DNA of 32,696 nt from Verrucomicrobiota bacterium (GTDB taxonomy: Bacteria > Verrucomicrobiota > Verrucomicrobiia > Chthoniobacterales > JAFAMB01), in contig JAFAKL010000398.1 of assembly GCA_019235445.1 (NCBI GenBank), forward strand, positions 1-32,696. Direction: 5' to 3'. Both the position numbers and the translations under genes were made by a program. The notes under the pieces were generated by a model. It did no database searches, was not told where the DNA came from, and saw only the letters and a list, made by a program, of their open reading frames with translations. Below are positions 8,711 through 18,536 of the stretch, piece by piece (position 1 is the first letter of the stretch; each line of letters opens with the position of its first letter).

Positions 8711-9754
8711 CTAATCGGGGAACGATCTGTGAAGCCAGTTCAATGGGAAACGATTTCCCGGGCAATCGGTCGGTCGAGGATTGATCTCTTTGTGTCCTCG
8801 CACAATTGAATAATGGTCATCCACTTTGCCGACACGCCTCCGTAGGTAGCGTATCAGTTCGTCGAGGGCTTCATATTCCGCCTTCGTCGGCAAGTCTCGG
8901 TTAAAATCGCCGACCAGACAGATGCCGATCGAGATGTAATTGAGATAGTCGCTGTGCACATGTCCACCGTTGAGTTGCCGGACCCACCGGTTACCGATTT
9001 CGATCTGACCATTTCCAGAGGATGTGCCGTTGCCGATTACGAAATGATAAGCCAGCCCGTTTGGCATCCGTCGCACATACCTATGATAGTAGTCGAAGAT
9101 ACGAGCGTTTCCCTGGCGAGTTCCGCTGTTATGAACGATGATGTATTTCCATCGATTGCGGGCGACCCTGGCGTCGTCTATTGCCTTGCGGATTCCCGGA
9201 GTGAGGTATTGCCAGCGGACGTCGCCGCCGCCGGGAGCCGGTACGAGGTCCTTTTGTGCTTCGGCGCCGGACTTTTGCACGACGATGGAATCATCATCTC
9301 GTCTACCAAAGAAGAACCAATGCTTCTTCTTCCTGGCGGTTGGAGAGGGCGATTCTCTTTGGGTGGGGGGCGTTGCTGCGGCCTGGCTCGCGACCGACTT
9401 TGGCTGAGGAGAGGGGGTTGGGCTAGGAACTTCTTCGGCCTGGGTTGGGGAGGGCCGTACGGTGGGGCTTGGCGGAGCGGATTTCGGGGAGGCTGTTTCC
9501 GGGGAAGCGTAGTGGAAGGGTCTTAGGGGAGAAGGAGCCGGGCTTGGAGTTGGTTTCGGCGAGGGAGTGGGACTTTGGACGATCTCCATTTTCTGGCGGC
9601 TTTTTAAGAAGAGTTCCCGCAACCGTTTTTCCTCGTCAGTCTGTTGCGTCGCGCCGTGATTTGGACCGAGTGCCAAAAAGAAGAGCACCGTCAGGAAAAG
9701 TAGCTTCAGGCTGCGCCGATGAGAACTGATGGTACGGAAATTATAAAATTCCAA
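8711..9754 (-). CDS. N-acetylmuramoyl-L-alanine amidase / PGRP-like, with N-terminal hydrophobic segment and Pro/Ser/Thr-rich linker
   Basis: LLFLTVLFFLALG hydrophobic stretch; SPTPSPKPTPSPAPSP linker; YIIVHNSGTRQGNARIFDYYHR, NGLAYHFVIGNG, HVHSDYLNYISIGICLVGDF, GHKEINPRPTDCPG. Confidence 0.92.
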   Translation of the reverse strand: MEFYNFRTISSHRRSLKLLFLTVLFFLALGPNHGATQQTDEEKRLRELFLKSRQKMEIVQSPTPSPKPTPSPAPSPLRPFHYASPETASPKSAPPSPTVRPSPTQAEEVPSPTPSPQPKSVASQAAATPPTQRESPSPTARKKKHWFFFGRRDDDSIVVQKSGAEAQKDLVPAPGGGDVRWQYLTPGIRKAIDDARVARNRWKYIIVHNSGTRQGNARIFDYYHRYVRRMPNGLAYHFVIGNGTSSGNGQIEIGNRWVRQLNGGHVHSDYLNYISIGICLVGDFNRDLPTKAEYEALDELIRYLRRRVGKVDDHYSIVRGHKEINPRPTDCPGNRFPLNWLHRSFPD

Positions 9755-9789
9755 TCGGTATTCCTTCAGTATATCCGGACGCCAGAATA

Positions 9790-9807
9790 ATCACCCGGCC
9801 GGGCGAT
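9790..9807. promoter_or_regulatory. Imperfect 18-bp dyad atcacccgg/ccgggcgat between divergent genes
   Basis: Self-complementary except for one pair; lies between the amidase (-) and GT-PHP (+) starts. Confidence 0.3.
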
Positions 9808-9949
9808 CGGTAGCAGCTTTCGCCATCTCCAGCGATTTCCAAATTCGCTGGCAGGTGTCGTTTGTATCGTTTAACATCAACGCGTTACTCTCTATCTAAT
9901 CAAATTCATGCGCGGGAACGCAACGCGGTCGTAAGTTTTTTTCAGCTTA

Positions 9950-11932
9950 ATGAAAAAGATCCTGATCTTTACCGCCGGGTTCGGTGAGGGACACAACACG
10001 GCGGCGCGCAATATTCGTGACGCTTTGGAACATATTGCCCCTGAAGAGGCGAAGGTCGAGGTGCTCGATCTTTTCGATACATGTTACGGCAAGCTCAACG
10101 ACTTGGTCCGGAAAGCCTACATCACTGCGATCAATCGGACGCCGAGAGTCTGGGGAAAGATCTACAGCGTCATCGACGGGACGCAATTTGTGGAATCGAA
10201 CATGGCGATGCTCGCGAAGATGAAGCGCGCGATGAGCGACGTGCTTGCTGACCTGGAACCTGATGCCGTGGTTTCAACTTACCCGATTTACAATTATGTC
10301 ATCGACGCGATCTACGCGGATGGACGGCCCAAGACTTTTTCACAGGTCACCGTAATCACAGATTCCATTACCGTAAACTCAATCTGGTACCGGTGCGTGA
10401 GCGATTATTTCCTCGTCGCCAACGAAGATACCGCGAACGTGTTGCGAAATGCAGGCGTTCCGGAAGAGCAAATGCGGATCTTCGGCTTTCCTGTCACTTA
10501 CCGGTTTGCAGAAATGCCCGATAATCGCTATCGCAGCAGTGAAAAGGGCCCTCGACGTGTTCTCTACCTGATCAATTCTGGGAAAAAGGAAGCTCCAGCC
10601 TTGGTGCGTCGTCTCTGCAAGCGACCGGACTTACAACTGACGATCATCGTCGGACGCGATCGAACGCTTCGGAAAGAGATCGAAAGTGAGATCAAAACAC
10701 CGGCGCATCCCGTCGATATCCTCGGTTGGTCAAATCGGATGCCCGAGCTACTGATGGGGCATCATTTAGTCATTACCAAAGCCGGAGGCGCAACCGTGCA
10801 GGAAGCGATTGCCGGGCGTACGCCGGTCATTATCAGCCAGGTTGTTCCCGGACAAGAGGAGGGAAACGCGCGCTTGATCGTTGAGAACGACTGTGGGTGT
10901 CTGGCTCCTGATCCCGAGGGCATCCTGGAGGCGCTCGACAGCGCTTTCCACCAAGGCGAAAAACGGTTGCATACCTGGGTCAGCAATATCTCGAAACTAA
11001 GTAAGCCAGACGCCTCGCTGCAAATCGCCCATTTCTTACTACAGCTGGCTTCACCTGAAAATGCTCCTCCAAAAAAGTTGCCCCATTTTCTTCGCACCCA
11101 GTCCGAGGGGAAAGACGGGCGATCTATTCTCCTGTGCGATCTTCACACGCACAGCGTCTATTCGGACGGGAAGCTGACCGTCCAGGAATTAGTCGATTTC
11201 TACGGGCAACGGAACTTCGATGTAGTTTGTGTGACGGACCACATTTGTGATCACACGAGCTTGATCGGCAAGATGACAAATTTGACCGGGATGGTGCTCA
11301 CCCTCAACGAGGTCGAGGAATACTTCGAGACTATCGAAAACGAGAAAAAGAGGGCCCTCGAAAAGTATGGGATGATTTTGATGACGGGGTTGGAATTCAA
11401 TAAAGACGGCCTCACCAAAAAAAGCTCGGCTCATCTGCTTGCCGTAGATCTGAAGCTGCCCATTGATCCGGGGCAAAGCATCACTCAGACGATCGCGGAG
11501 ATTCATAGTCAGGGCGCGTTGGCGATCGCCTCGCATCCTCACGAAGTGAAAACACGCTGGGGCAAGAACACGCTTTACTTTTGGGAGAACATCGATAGGT
11601 ATGCACCGCTTCTTGATGCATGGGAGGTGGCAAACCGAGATGATCTTTTTAATCCCATCGGACTAAAAAGGCTACCGTTCGTGGCCAACAGCGATTTCCA
11701 CAAGCCGAAGCATATCTTTTCATGGAAGACGGTTCTTTTCTGCGAGAAAGAACCGGAAGCCATTAAGCAGTGTATTCGCGTCAATCGGGATGTTTCAATC
11801 ACGCTTTTTCGTGATCATCGGATCGGCTTTGGCTACAAGAACCCGGAGCGCGCCGCCCGTTTCGACTTTGCCGCCAATGAGTCTCCGAATCGATTGGTCG
11901 AGTTTCCGACGTATCGCGCTAATCTGGCCTGA
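9950..11932 (+). CDS. MGDG-synthase-like glycosyltransferase fused to a C-terminal PHP-domain phosphoesterase
   Basis: N-terminus MKKILIFTAGFGEGHNTAARNIRDAL and HHLVITKAGGATVQEAIAGRTPVIISQVVPGQEEGNARL; C-terminus LCDLHTHSVYSDGKLTVQELVDFY, VTDHICDH, TGLEFN, IASHPHE, FVANSDFHKPKH. Confidence 0.92.
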   Translation: MKKILIFTAGFGEGHNTAARNIRDALEHIAPEEAKVEVLDLFDTCYGKLNDLVRKAYITAINRTPRVWGKIYSVIDGTQFVESNMAMLAKMKRAMSDVLADLEPDAVVSTYPIYNYVIDAIYADGRPKTFSQVTVITDSITVNSIWYRCVSDYFLVANEDTANVLRNAGVPEEQMRIFGFPVTYRFAEMPDNRYRSSEKGPRRVLYLINSGKKEAPALVRRLCKRPDLQLTIIVGRDRTLRKEIESEIKTPAHPVDILGWSNRMPELLMGHHLVITKAGGATVQEAIAGRTPVIISQVVPGQEEGNARLIVENDCGCLAPDPEGILEALDSAFHQGEKRLHTWVSNISKLSKPDASLQIAHFLLQLASPENAPPKKLPHFLRTQSEGKDGRSILLCDLHTHSVYSDGKLTVQELVDFYGQRNFDVVCVTDHICDHTSLIGKMTNLTGMVLTLNEVEEYFETIENEKKRALEKYGMILMTGLEFNKDGLTKKSSAHLLAVDLKLPIDPGQSITQTIAEIHSQGALAIASHPHEVKTRWGKNTLYFWENIDRYAPLLDAWEVANRDDLFNPIGLKRLPFVANSDFHKPKHIFSWKTVLFCEKEPEAIKQCIRVNRDVSITLFRDHRIGFGYKNPERAARFDFAANESPNRLVEFPTYRANLA

Positions 11933-12537
11933 TGAGTATCGAGGCGCTGATCTTCGACATCGGTAATGTCCTTGTGCCGTTCGATTGGCAACTTTTTCAC
12001 CATCGACTAGAGGCGGAATTAAATAGCCTGACCGCGGATGCGGAACAGGAATTCAGGGATCTGATGATCCGGTTTGATCTCGGAGAAATGACGGGGGAAC
12101 AATTTGCGCGCATGGCCGTTCGCATGATCGGATTTCAAGGAGATGAGGGGGAGTTTATCAGGATCTGGAATAGTATCTTCAGTTCGAACCCGCCGATGGA
12201 ACGAACGATCCTTGCTTTACAGAAGCGTTTCCCTCTTTATTTGCTTTCCAACACGTCAGACCTTCATCTCGCATATCTGAAGGGGAGTTGTGATATTCTA
12301 AAACACTTTATAGACGGCGTTTATTCATTTCGGGCAAAATGCGCAAAGCCGGACCGCAAGATTTTTGAGAAAGCGATCAATCAATTCAGATTAAGGCCCG
12401 AGAACACTGCCTACATCGATGACCTGGCAGCAAACGTCCGCAGTGCTTCAGCGTTTGGCCTGAAAGCAATCCAATATGACCTGACGAAGCACGCCGAGTT
12501 TGAGCAGTGGCTTGCCGAAATAGGGGTCCTGATTTAA
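11932..12537 (+). CDS. HAD superfamily (class IA) hydrolase
   Basis: IFDIGNVLVPFDW, LLSNTSDLHLAYL, KCAKPDRKIFEKAI, YIDDLAANV. Start overlaps the upstream stop as TGATG. Confidence 0.93.
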   Translation: MSIEALIFDIGNVLVPFDWQLFHHRLEAELNSLTADAEQEFRDLMIRFDLGEMTGEQFARMAVRMIGFQGDEGEFIRIWNSIFSSNPPMERTILALQKRFPLYLLSNTSDLHLAYLKGSCDILKHFIDGVYSFRAKCAKPDRKIFEKAINQFRLRPENTAYIDDLAANVRSASAFGLKAIQYDLTKHAEFEQWLAEIGVLI

Positions 12538-12593
12538 TTTGATGGCCTGGAAGTCGCTCGGTCTTCCATTTCTCTGCTAATGCGGCGAAGCCT

Positions 12594-12620
12594 AAAACAC
12601 TACTAGCTTAGCTAGTGTTG
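12594..12620 (-). terminator. Possible rho-independent terminator overlapping the stop of the minus-strand lipoprotein gene
   Basis: Minus strand aacactagc-taa-gctag(tag)tgttttagg: stem followed by a short T run. Confidence 0.35.
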
Positions 12621-13379
12621 CTGGCTGGCGAATTGCGATAATTCGGCTGCTTTTTTGTTCAAATAATTCGCGAAGCGTTGCTGCTCTTCAGGGCTGAGTT
12701 CGCCGGAAAGCTTTTGGCTTTTCTTTTGCAGTTCCTTTGCCCCGTCTATGACGGCCTGGTATTTGGTCATATCACCTTCCCTCATTGCCTTATAAGCGGT
12801 CTTGAAGTCCCTGATGTAAGCCTCATAGCTCTGCAGATAGTCATTGGCAGGCTGACTGCTCAGCATTGGCCGGCCATCTGAATCAGCAGCAATTGGGGAG
12901 GAGCTGGGCGACGGCGTAACGGGAGAGGACGCCGGAATCGGCGCAGTTGTTTCAGGTGTGGCCGAGGGTGTGCTTTCCGGAGTCAGAGCCGGAGTGGCTT
13001 CCGGGGAAGTAGTTGGGATGGCCTTCGGGGTCGCTGTCGAAGGAGCTGCAGGGGTTGCCGTTGGAGTGGCTTCCGGGGAAGCCGTTGAAGTAGCCGCCGG
13101 GGTGGCGGTTGGAGTAGCCTCTGGTGTGGTTGTTGCACCGGCCTGGGGGGTAGTCACCGGGGTCTGTGCCGGAGTTGCGCTCGAGGGCGCTTCTGCCGCT
13201 GGGGTCACTTGAGAACCAGGAGTTGCTGTTGGGACGGGCATGGTCCCCGACGGAGTCGGCGTGGAGGCTGGCGTCGGAGAGCTCGAAGATTCTCCACCGG
13301 AAGGCGCTGCGGGCTGTTGTTCACATCCGACGACAAGAACGCAAGTAAAGGCAAGTGTCGCAACGAGACATCGGTTCAT
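12612..13379 (-). CDS. Putative lipoprotein with long Thr/Pro/Ala-rich repeat linker and charged C-terminal helical region
   Basis: MNRCLVATLAFTCVLVVGCEQQ (lipobox VVGC); TPEATPTATPAATSTASPEATPTATPA...; C-terminus LQSYEAYIRDFKTAYKAMREGDMTKYQAVIDGAKELQKKSQKL. Confidence 0.8.
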   Translation of the reverse strand: MNRCLVATLAFTCVLVVGCEQQPAAPSGGESSSSPTPASTPTPSGTMPVPTATPGSQVTPAAEAPSSATPAQTPVTTPQAGATTTPEATPTATPAATSTASPEATPTATPAAPSTATPKAIPTTSPEATPALTPESTPSATPETTAPIPASSPVTPSPSSSPIAADSDGRPMLSSQPANDYLQSYEAYIRDFKTAYKAMREGDMTKYQAVIDGAKELQKKSQKLSGELSPEEQQRFANYLNKKAAELSQFASQQH

Positions 13380-13486
13380 GCCAGTTTATATTTATATCGA
13401 CGCATGGGCGGAAGGGATATTCAAGGTGGATCTGATGAGGTCGAGATTAAAGCAGGTTAGTCGCGCCCCTGCACATACCTGCACAT

Positions 13487-13957
13487 CTAACGCGACAAGT
13501 CGGTCTGGCTCAAAATTCTGAACCCCTCTCCTGACAAGACAGACCATGCGCAATCCTGGTCATCCAGATGCAGTGCCATCGCGGATCTACCGTGCGGCCG
13601 GATCAGGATCGGATAACAAACCAGGATGTTGACCTCGGCCATCAGTAAACCTTGCAGCATTCGCTTTAGATCTGTGGCGACCTCCTTCATCTCAACGACC
13701 AGGATCTCGGATATACTATAGGCAATTTCGTGCAGATCGAAGAGGCTCTCGACGGCTTCCGGATCGCTGGCGATTATCCGCACGATGGCAGAGTCGGTTG
13801 AATCCTGCGAATTCAGCGCAAGGACGTGGACGTCGTTTGCGTTCAGGAGCTTCACTATTTCCAGCAGCGCTCCAACCCTATTATGAAGGAAAACAGAGAA
13901 CTGCTTAACCCTCGGTCCTGAAGTCTTTTCCACCACCCTAGACACATCTGTTGGCAT
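13487..13957 (-). CDS. ACT-domain protein
   Basis: KQFSVFLHNRVGALLEIVKLLNANDVHVLALNSQDSTDSAIVRIIASDPE is an ACT fold signature; a second ACT-like half follows. Confidence 0.85.
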   Translation of the reverse strand: MPTDVSRVVEKTSGPRVKQFSVFLHNRVGALLEIVKLLNANDVHVLALNSQDSTDSAIVRIIASDPEAVESLFDLHEIAYSISEILVVEMKEVATDLKRMLQGLLMAEVNILVCYPILIRPHGRSAMALHLDDQDCAWSVLSGEGFRILSQTDLSR

Positions 13958-13975
13958 GAAGTTGGCCAGAAGATT

Positions 13976-14407
13976 TCATTTATAAGAGTAAATCAAGCAA
14001 AAGGTGGCGGGTTGGCCTTCCTCTAACACCACCTTTACGTAATATAAGCCACTCGCGTCCGGGCTGAAACCAGCAGCAGCCCTGGACCCAGATTGGTACG
14101 GCATATAACTGACCGGTTTTCCTGAATCGTCGAAAATGGATATGTTCAGTTTGTCGGCTTTCTGTCCGGCAGACGCCGTGAACCAGTACGCGTTCCCGCT
14201 ATAAAGATTTACCGCCACGATTTGGGAATGGTCCTTCGAGATCTGGCCGAGGAAATTGCCATCGCGGATCTTAAATCCGTCATTTTGAAAGGCGCCGGCC
14301 AGATCTAAAACATCACTTCGAGCAGCGACCTGGGCGTCTGTGTCGGCAACACCATTCGAATTGAGAATGAGGCCGGTGGCGAGCGCGACTAAAATGAAGC
14401 GGCTCAT
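13976..14407 (-). CDS. Putative secreted protein, PPC-like C-terminal beta region
   Basis: N-terminal signal-like MSRFILVALATGLILNSNGVADT; AYWFTASAGQKADKLNISIFDDSGKPV...GLYYVKVVLEEG. Confidence 0.7.
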   Translation of the reverse strand: MSRFILVALATGLILNSNGVADTDAQVAARSDVLDLAGAFQNDGFKIRDGNFLGQISKDHSQIVAVNLYSGNAYWFTASAGQKADKLNISIFDDSGKPVSYMPYQSGSRAAAGFSPDASGLYYVKVVLEEGQPATFCLIYSYK

Positions 14408-15240
14408 TCTGAGGCTCCGATTTCCTTAGTTAGCTTTGCAGCGGCCAGGTTCAAATCTTTCACCTCCCCCTCACTCGGAACATGGTCGGGTGGAAAAGAG
14501 ACCATCTTTTGAATCCCATCGAGATCCCGGCTTACATTCTGCACGAGCGGATCCTTCTGCATTTTACCGGGCAGAAGAACTAGCTTTGACTTCAGGAAGC
14601 TGACTAACGCCGGTTGTCGCAGTAGCCTGGCATCTTCCGCACTATAGTTTTGCAGTACGAGGCCGGTCACTACTTCTGTCCCGCGAATCCAACCACCGAT
14701 GCTGACCAAGGTGATGAGATCGGTGTCGCGATTTGCTTCCAATGCCTTTTTCACCTCATTCTGGGTCGCCTCTAGCTCTTCGTTTAGTTGATCCCAGGCA
14801 TCTGTTTCAGCAAACTGCGTAATGCTCGCGCTACGGGCAAGTACACTCTGGGAAACGCTGAGCCTTTTTGCCAGCGCAAGAACGTCTTTACCCACATTTT
14901 TGACCTGCTGACCATCATGCGCCTCGACTGCAATATAACCGTCGGCGATCAACGTCCCCAGATTGAGCGCCATCTGGGCTCGATCGGTCGATTTGATTGA
15001 GACCGGCGGTCGATATTGGGAGGTCCAATTTGGTTTTCCATCCTTTTCGATCGCTTTAAAAAATTCTCCCGGGGTCGGGACGGTGAGTGAATCTACGGAG
15101 GCGGCACTTTTCAATTCGGCGGCGGACAATGGCTTTTCCGCGATCGTCGTGTTTGCGGCCGATGGTTGGTCAGCCAACGCTGAAAAGGCTGACACCAATG
15201 CGATTGCGCTCAGTCCGAGCCATTTCCGCAATAGAGCCAT
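14404..15240 (-). CDS. Hypothetical secreted protein
   Basis: MALLRKWLGLSAIALVSAFSALADQ signal peptide; long ORF overlapping the next gene by 4 nt. Confidence 0.75.
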   Translation of the reverse strand: MALLRKWLGLSAIALVSAFSALADQPSAANTTIAEKPLSAAELKSAASVDSLTVPTPGEFFKAIEKDGKPNWTSQYRPPVSIKSTDRAQMALNLGTLIADGYIAVEAHDGQQVKNVGKDVLALAKRLSVSQSVLARSASITQFAETDAWDQLNEELEATQNEVKKALEANRDTDLITLVSIGGWIRGTEVVTGLVLQNYSAEDARLLRQPALVSFLKSKLVLLPGKMQKDPLVQNVSRDLDGIQKMVSFPPDHVPSEGEVKDLNLAAAKLTKEIGASE

Positions 15241-15361
15241 AATTTGGCAGTTTATCAATGGAAGATAGCATGTCCAGTCCGGCCTGTCGGAACTGCATCC
15301 GCAGGGATAACAAATTTTTGACTTGTCGAGCCAAGCTTGTCCTTCGATGCTGGGTGTTCCA

Positions 15362-15592
15362 ATGAAGGTGGACGTCGTCGTGATGCCAAAGCAGAGCGTT
15401 CTGGATCCTCAGGGTGTTGCGGTGAGAAATGCACTGAAAGATCTTGGACTCGACAGCGTCGAATCTGTGCGCGTGGGGAAGTTCCTGGAATTGGAATTTA
15501 AAACTTTGCCCGATGAGGCGAAGCTGCAAGAGGTTTGTCGTGATCTTCTCTCGAATCCGGTGATCGAAGAGTACACGATCCGCATCGCGTGA
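15362..15592 (+). CDS. purS: Phosphoribosylformylglycinamidine synthase subunit PurS
   Basis: MKVDVVVMPKQSVLDPQGVAVRNALKDLGLDSVESVRVGKFLELEF; followed directly by purQ and purL. Confidence 0.95.
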   Translation: MKVDVVVMPKQSVLDPQGVAVRNALKDLGLDSVESVRVGKFLELEFKTLPDEAKLQEVCRDLLSNPVIEEYTIRIA

Positions 15593-16305
15593 AAACGCCT
15601 ATGAAGATTGCAGTAGTTCAGTTCCCTGGCTCAAACTGTGACCAGGACTGTTTGCGGGCGTTGACTGACGGACTTCACTTACCCGCCGAATACGTCTGGC
15701 ACAAACAGACCTCTCTGTCCGGCTTTGACGCCGTGGTGTTGCCCGGCGGATTTTCATATGGCGACTATTTGCGCTGCGGAGCAATCGCGCGCTTTTCACC
15801 GATCATGAGAGCGGTCGTCCGGTCGGCGAAGGAAGGAATGCCGGTGATTGGACTCTGCAATGGGTTCCAGATCTTGTGCGAGGCCGGGTTGTTGCCTGGA
15901 GCATTGATCCGGAATCAATCGCTGCGCTTCGTTTGCCAATCGATCTGGTTGCGCGTAGAAACTGGCGACACACCTTTCACCGCTAACTTGCAAGGGCGGC
16001 GAGTTCTCAAGATGCCGATTGCGCATGGGGAGGGTTCCTATTTTGTCGATGAAAGAAGCCTCGAAACCCTGGAATCCAAAAACCAGGTAGTGTTTCGTTA
16101 CGTCGACGAAACGGGAGATGTGACAGCGGGATCTAATCCAAACGGCTCGATCCACAATATTGCCGGCATCTGCAACGAAGCGCGTAACGTGCTGGGCATG
16201 ATGCCGCATCCTGATCGCGCGTGGGACCGCAAGCTTGGCAGCGAAGATGGGAAATTAATCTTCGGTTCGCTGGCCGAAACCTTGGAACCTGTCGTCTCCA
16301 GATAA
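15589..16305 (+). CDS. purQ: Phosphoribosylformylglycinamidine synthase subunit PurQ (GATase)
   Basis: [69 protein letters not shown]. Start may be 15589 (GTG) or 15601 (ATG). Confidence 0.97.
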   Translation: MKTPMKIAVVQFPGSNCDQDCLRALTDGLHLPAEYVWHKQTSLSGFDAVVLPGGFSYGDYLRCGAIARFSPIMRAVVRSAKEGMPVIGLCNGFQILCEAGLLPGALIRNQSLRFVCQSIWLRVETGDTPFTANLQGRRVLKMPIAHGEGSYFVDERSLETLESKNQVVFRYVDETGDVTAGSNPNGSIHNIAGICNEARNVLGMMPHPDRAWDRKLGSEDGKLIFGSLAETLEPVVSR

Positions 16306-18530
16306 TGGTTACTGAGATAACGCCGGACCTGATCCGAACTCATGGCTTAACTGACCAGGAGTACGCACAGATTAAGGCAATCCTGGGCCGAGAGCCGAAT
16401 TTCACCGAGTTGGGCGTCTTCTCGGTGATGTGGAGCGAACATTGTTCCTATAAGAACACCCGCCTCGAGCTTAAGAAATTTCCAATTAGCGGCCAGAAAG
16501 TTCTGGTCAAGGCTGGAGAAGAAAACGCGGGTGTGATTGACGTTGGGGACAGTTGGGCGGTCGCCTTCAAGATGGAAAGCCACAATCACCCCAGTGCCAT
16601 CGAACCTTTCCAAGGTGCAGCAACGGGAGTTGGCGGGATTATTCGCGACATATTCACCATGGGTGCGCGACCTCTATTCCTTTTGGATTCGCTCCGGTTT
16701 GGTCCAATCCAAGGTGCGAGCCCGGCAGCGAAAAACAATCGGCGGCTCTTTTCGGAGGTGGTAGCCGGAATTTCGCATTACGGAAACTGCATTGGCATTC
16801 CGACGATTGGTGGCGAGATCTCCTTTGACGAATCGTACGAAGGGAACCCCCTGGTAAATGTCTTTTGCCTGGGAATTCTTCGCCATGAACAGATTGCTCG
16901 CGGGGCCGCCAAAGGCGTTGGAAATTCAGTATTTTACGTCGGGTCGGAAACGGGGCGGGACGGCTTGGCAGGAGCGGCTTTCGCATCACGCGATTTAACG
17001 GAGCAATCAAAGCAGGACCGACCGGCGGTTCAGGTTGGCGATCCATTCAAAGGGAAGCTCTTGCTGGAAGCGTGCCTCGAACTTCTGGCAAGTGGTTGTG
17101 TGGCCGGCATTCAGGACATGGGGGCTGCGGGATTGACCTGCTCGACCTGTGAGACCGCGAGTCGCGGGGGTACTGGGGTAGAGATCGACTTGGCGCTGGT
17201 TCCTCAAAGGGAAACCGGAATGACCCCTTACGAGATTCTTCTCAGCGAGTCGCAGGAGCGCATGTTGATCATCGTGGAGCGAGGCGGGGAGGCAACGCTG
17301 AAGGAAATTTTTGATAAATGGGATTTGCCGTATGCCCGCGTGGGTGAAGTGACCTGCGACGGCATGATGCGCGTATTGGACCATGGATGCGTTAAGGTGG
17401 AAATTCCCGCGCGAAAGCTGGCCAACAACGCCCCCGTCTACGAGCGCGAGGCGTTGGCAGATCCACAGGCGCCTGAATTTCGGATTGAAGATCTCCCTGC
17501 TGCTGATTCGCACGAGAGCTTGATCCGGCTGCTGGCGTACCCGACGATCGCCTCAAAAAATTGGGTCTATCGCCAATATGATCACACCGTGCGGGCAGGA
17601 ACCGTTGTACCTCCGGGATCCGATGCGGCCGTGTTCTATGTTCGGGAAGCCGACAAGTTCCTCGCGGCCACGACGGATTGCAACAGCCTTTACTGCAAAT
17701 TGAATCCGCGCGAAGGAGCCCGAATTGCGGTGGCTGAAGCTGCCAGAAATCTGATTTGCTCGGGGGCGAAACCCTTGGCCGTGACGGACAACCTGAATTT
17801 TGGGAACCCGTATCAGCCGAAAATTTTTTGGCAGTTACGTGAATCGGTGGAGGGTCTGGCCGAAGCCTGCCTCAGGTTCGGTGTTCCTGTGGTGGGTGGC
17901 AATGTCAGTTTGTATAACCAGAACCCCAACAGCGCAATTGATCCCACTCCGACGGTGGGAATGGTCGGTGTCATCGGTGAAGAACGCTGGATAACGCGGC
18001 AATATTTCTGTGATCAATCGGATATCATTTACCTGATCGGTCCCGTGGGCCACGAACTGGGTGCGAGCCAATATCTGAAGATCATCCACGGCCGAAAAGA
18101 GTTTCTGCCTCCGCGTTTGAGTTACGATCTGGAACTTGGGGTTCAGGCAGTTGTGCTCTCGTTAATCCAGCAGGGGCTGGTTAAGAGTGCTCACGATTGT
18201 TCAGAAGGCGGTTTAGGAGTTGCCTTGGCCGAATGTTGCATTTCCGGCCCTCGAAGAGTTGGTGCGCGGGTGGACTTTGGCAATTGGCCGGAACGTCTGG
18301 ACCAGATCCTTTTTAACGAATCTCAATCGAGAGTAATCCTTTCTGCGCCGCCGGAAGCTAAGGAGGCGCTGGAAGCGGTATGCGCGGCCGCAGAAATTCA
18401 ATTTGGCAGAATGGGGCAGGTGGGCGGGTCCGATCTGATCGTCTCCGCTCGGCGAGAAACGCTGCTGTGGGACGTAGATGAACTTTACCATGCATGGTAT
18501 GATTCGATCGAACGGGTCATGCGTTCCTAA
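16305..18530 (+). CDS. purL: Phosphoribosylformylglycinamidine synthase subunit PurL
   Basis: [81 protein letters not shown]. Confidence 0.98.
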   Translation: MVTEITPDLIRTHGLTDQEYAQIKAILGREPNFTELGVFSVMWSEHCSYKNTRLELKKFPISGQKVLVKAGEENAGVIDVGDSWAVAFKMESHNHPSAIEPFQGAATGVGGIIRDIFTMGARPLFLLDSLRFGPIQGASPAAKNNRRLFSEVVAGISHYGNCIGIPTIGGEISFDESYEGNPLVNVFCLGILRHEQIARGAAKGVGNSVFYVGSETGRDGLAGAAFASRDLTEQSKQDRPAVQVGDPFKGKLLLEACLELLASGCVAGIQDMGAAGLTCSTCETASRGGTGVEIDLALVPQRETGMTPYEILLSESQERMLIIVERGGEATLKEIFDKWDLPYARVGEVTCDGMMRVLDHGCVKVEIPARKLANNAPVYEREALADPQAPEFRIEDLPAADSHESLIRLLAYPTIASKNWVYRQYDHTVRAGTVVPPGSDAAVFYVREADKFLAATTDCNSLYCKLNPREGARIAVAEAARNLICSGAKPLAVTDNLNFGNPYQPKIFWQLRESVEGLAEACLRFGVPVVGGNVSLYNQNPNSAIDPTPTVGMVGVIGEERWITRQYFCDQSDIIYLIGPVGHELGASQYLKIIHGRKEFLPPRLSYDLELGVQAVVLSLIQQGLVKSAHDCSEGGLGVALAECCISGPRRVGARVDFGNWPERLDQILFNESQSRVILSAPPEAKEALEAVCAAAEIQFGRMGQVGGSDLIVSARRETLLWDVDELYHAWYDSIERVMRS

Positions 18531-18536
18531 CGAAAC

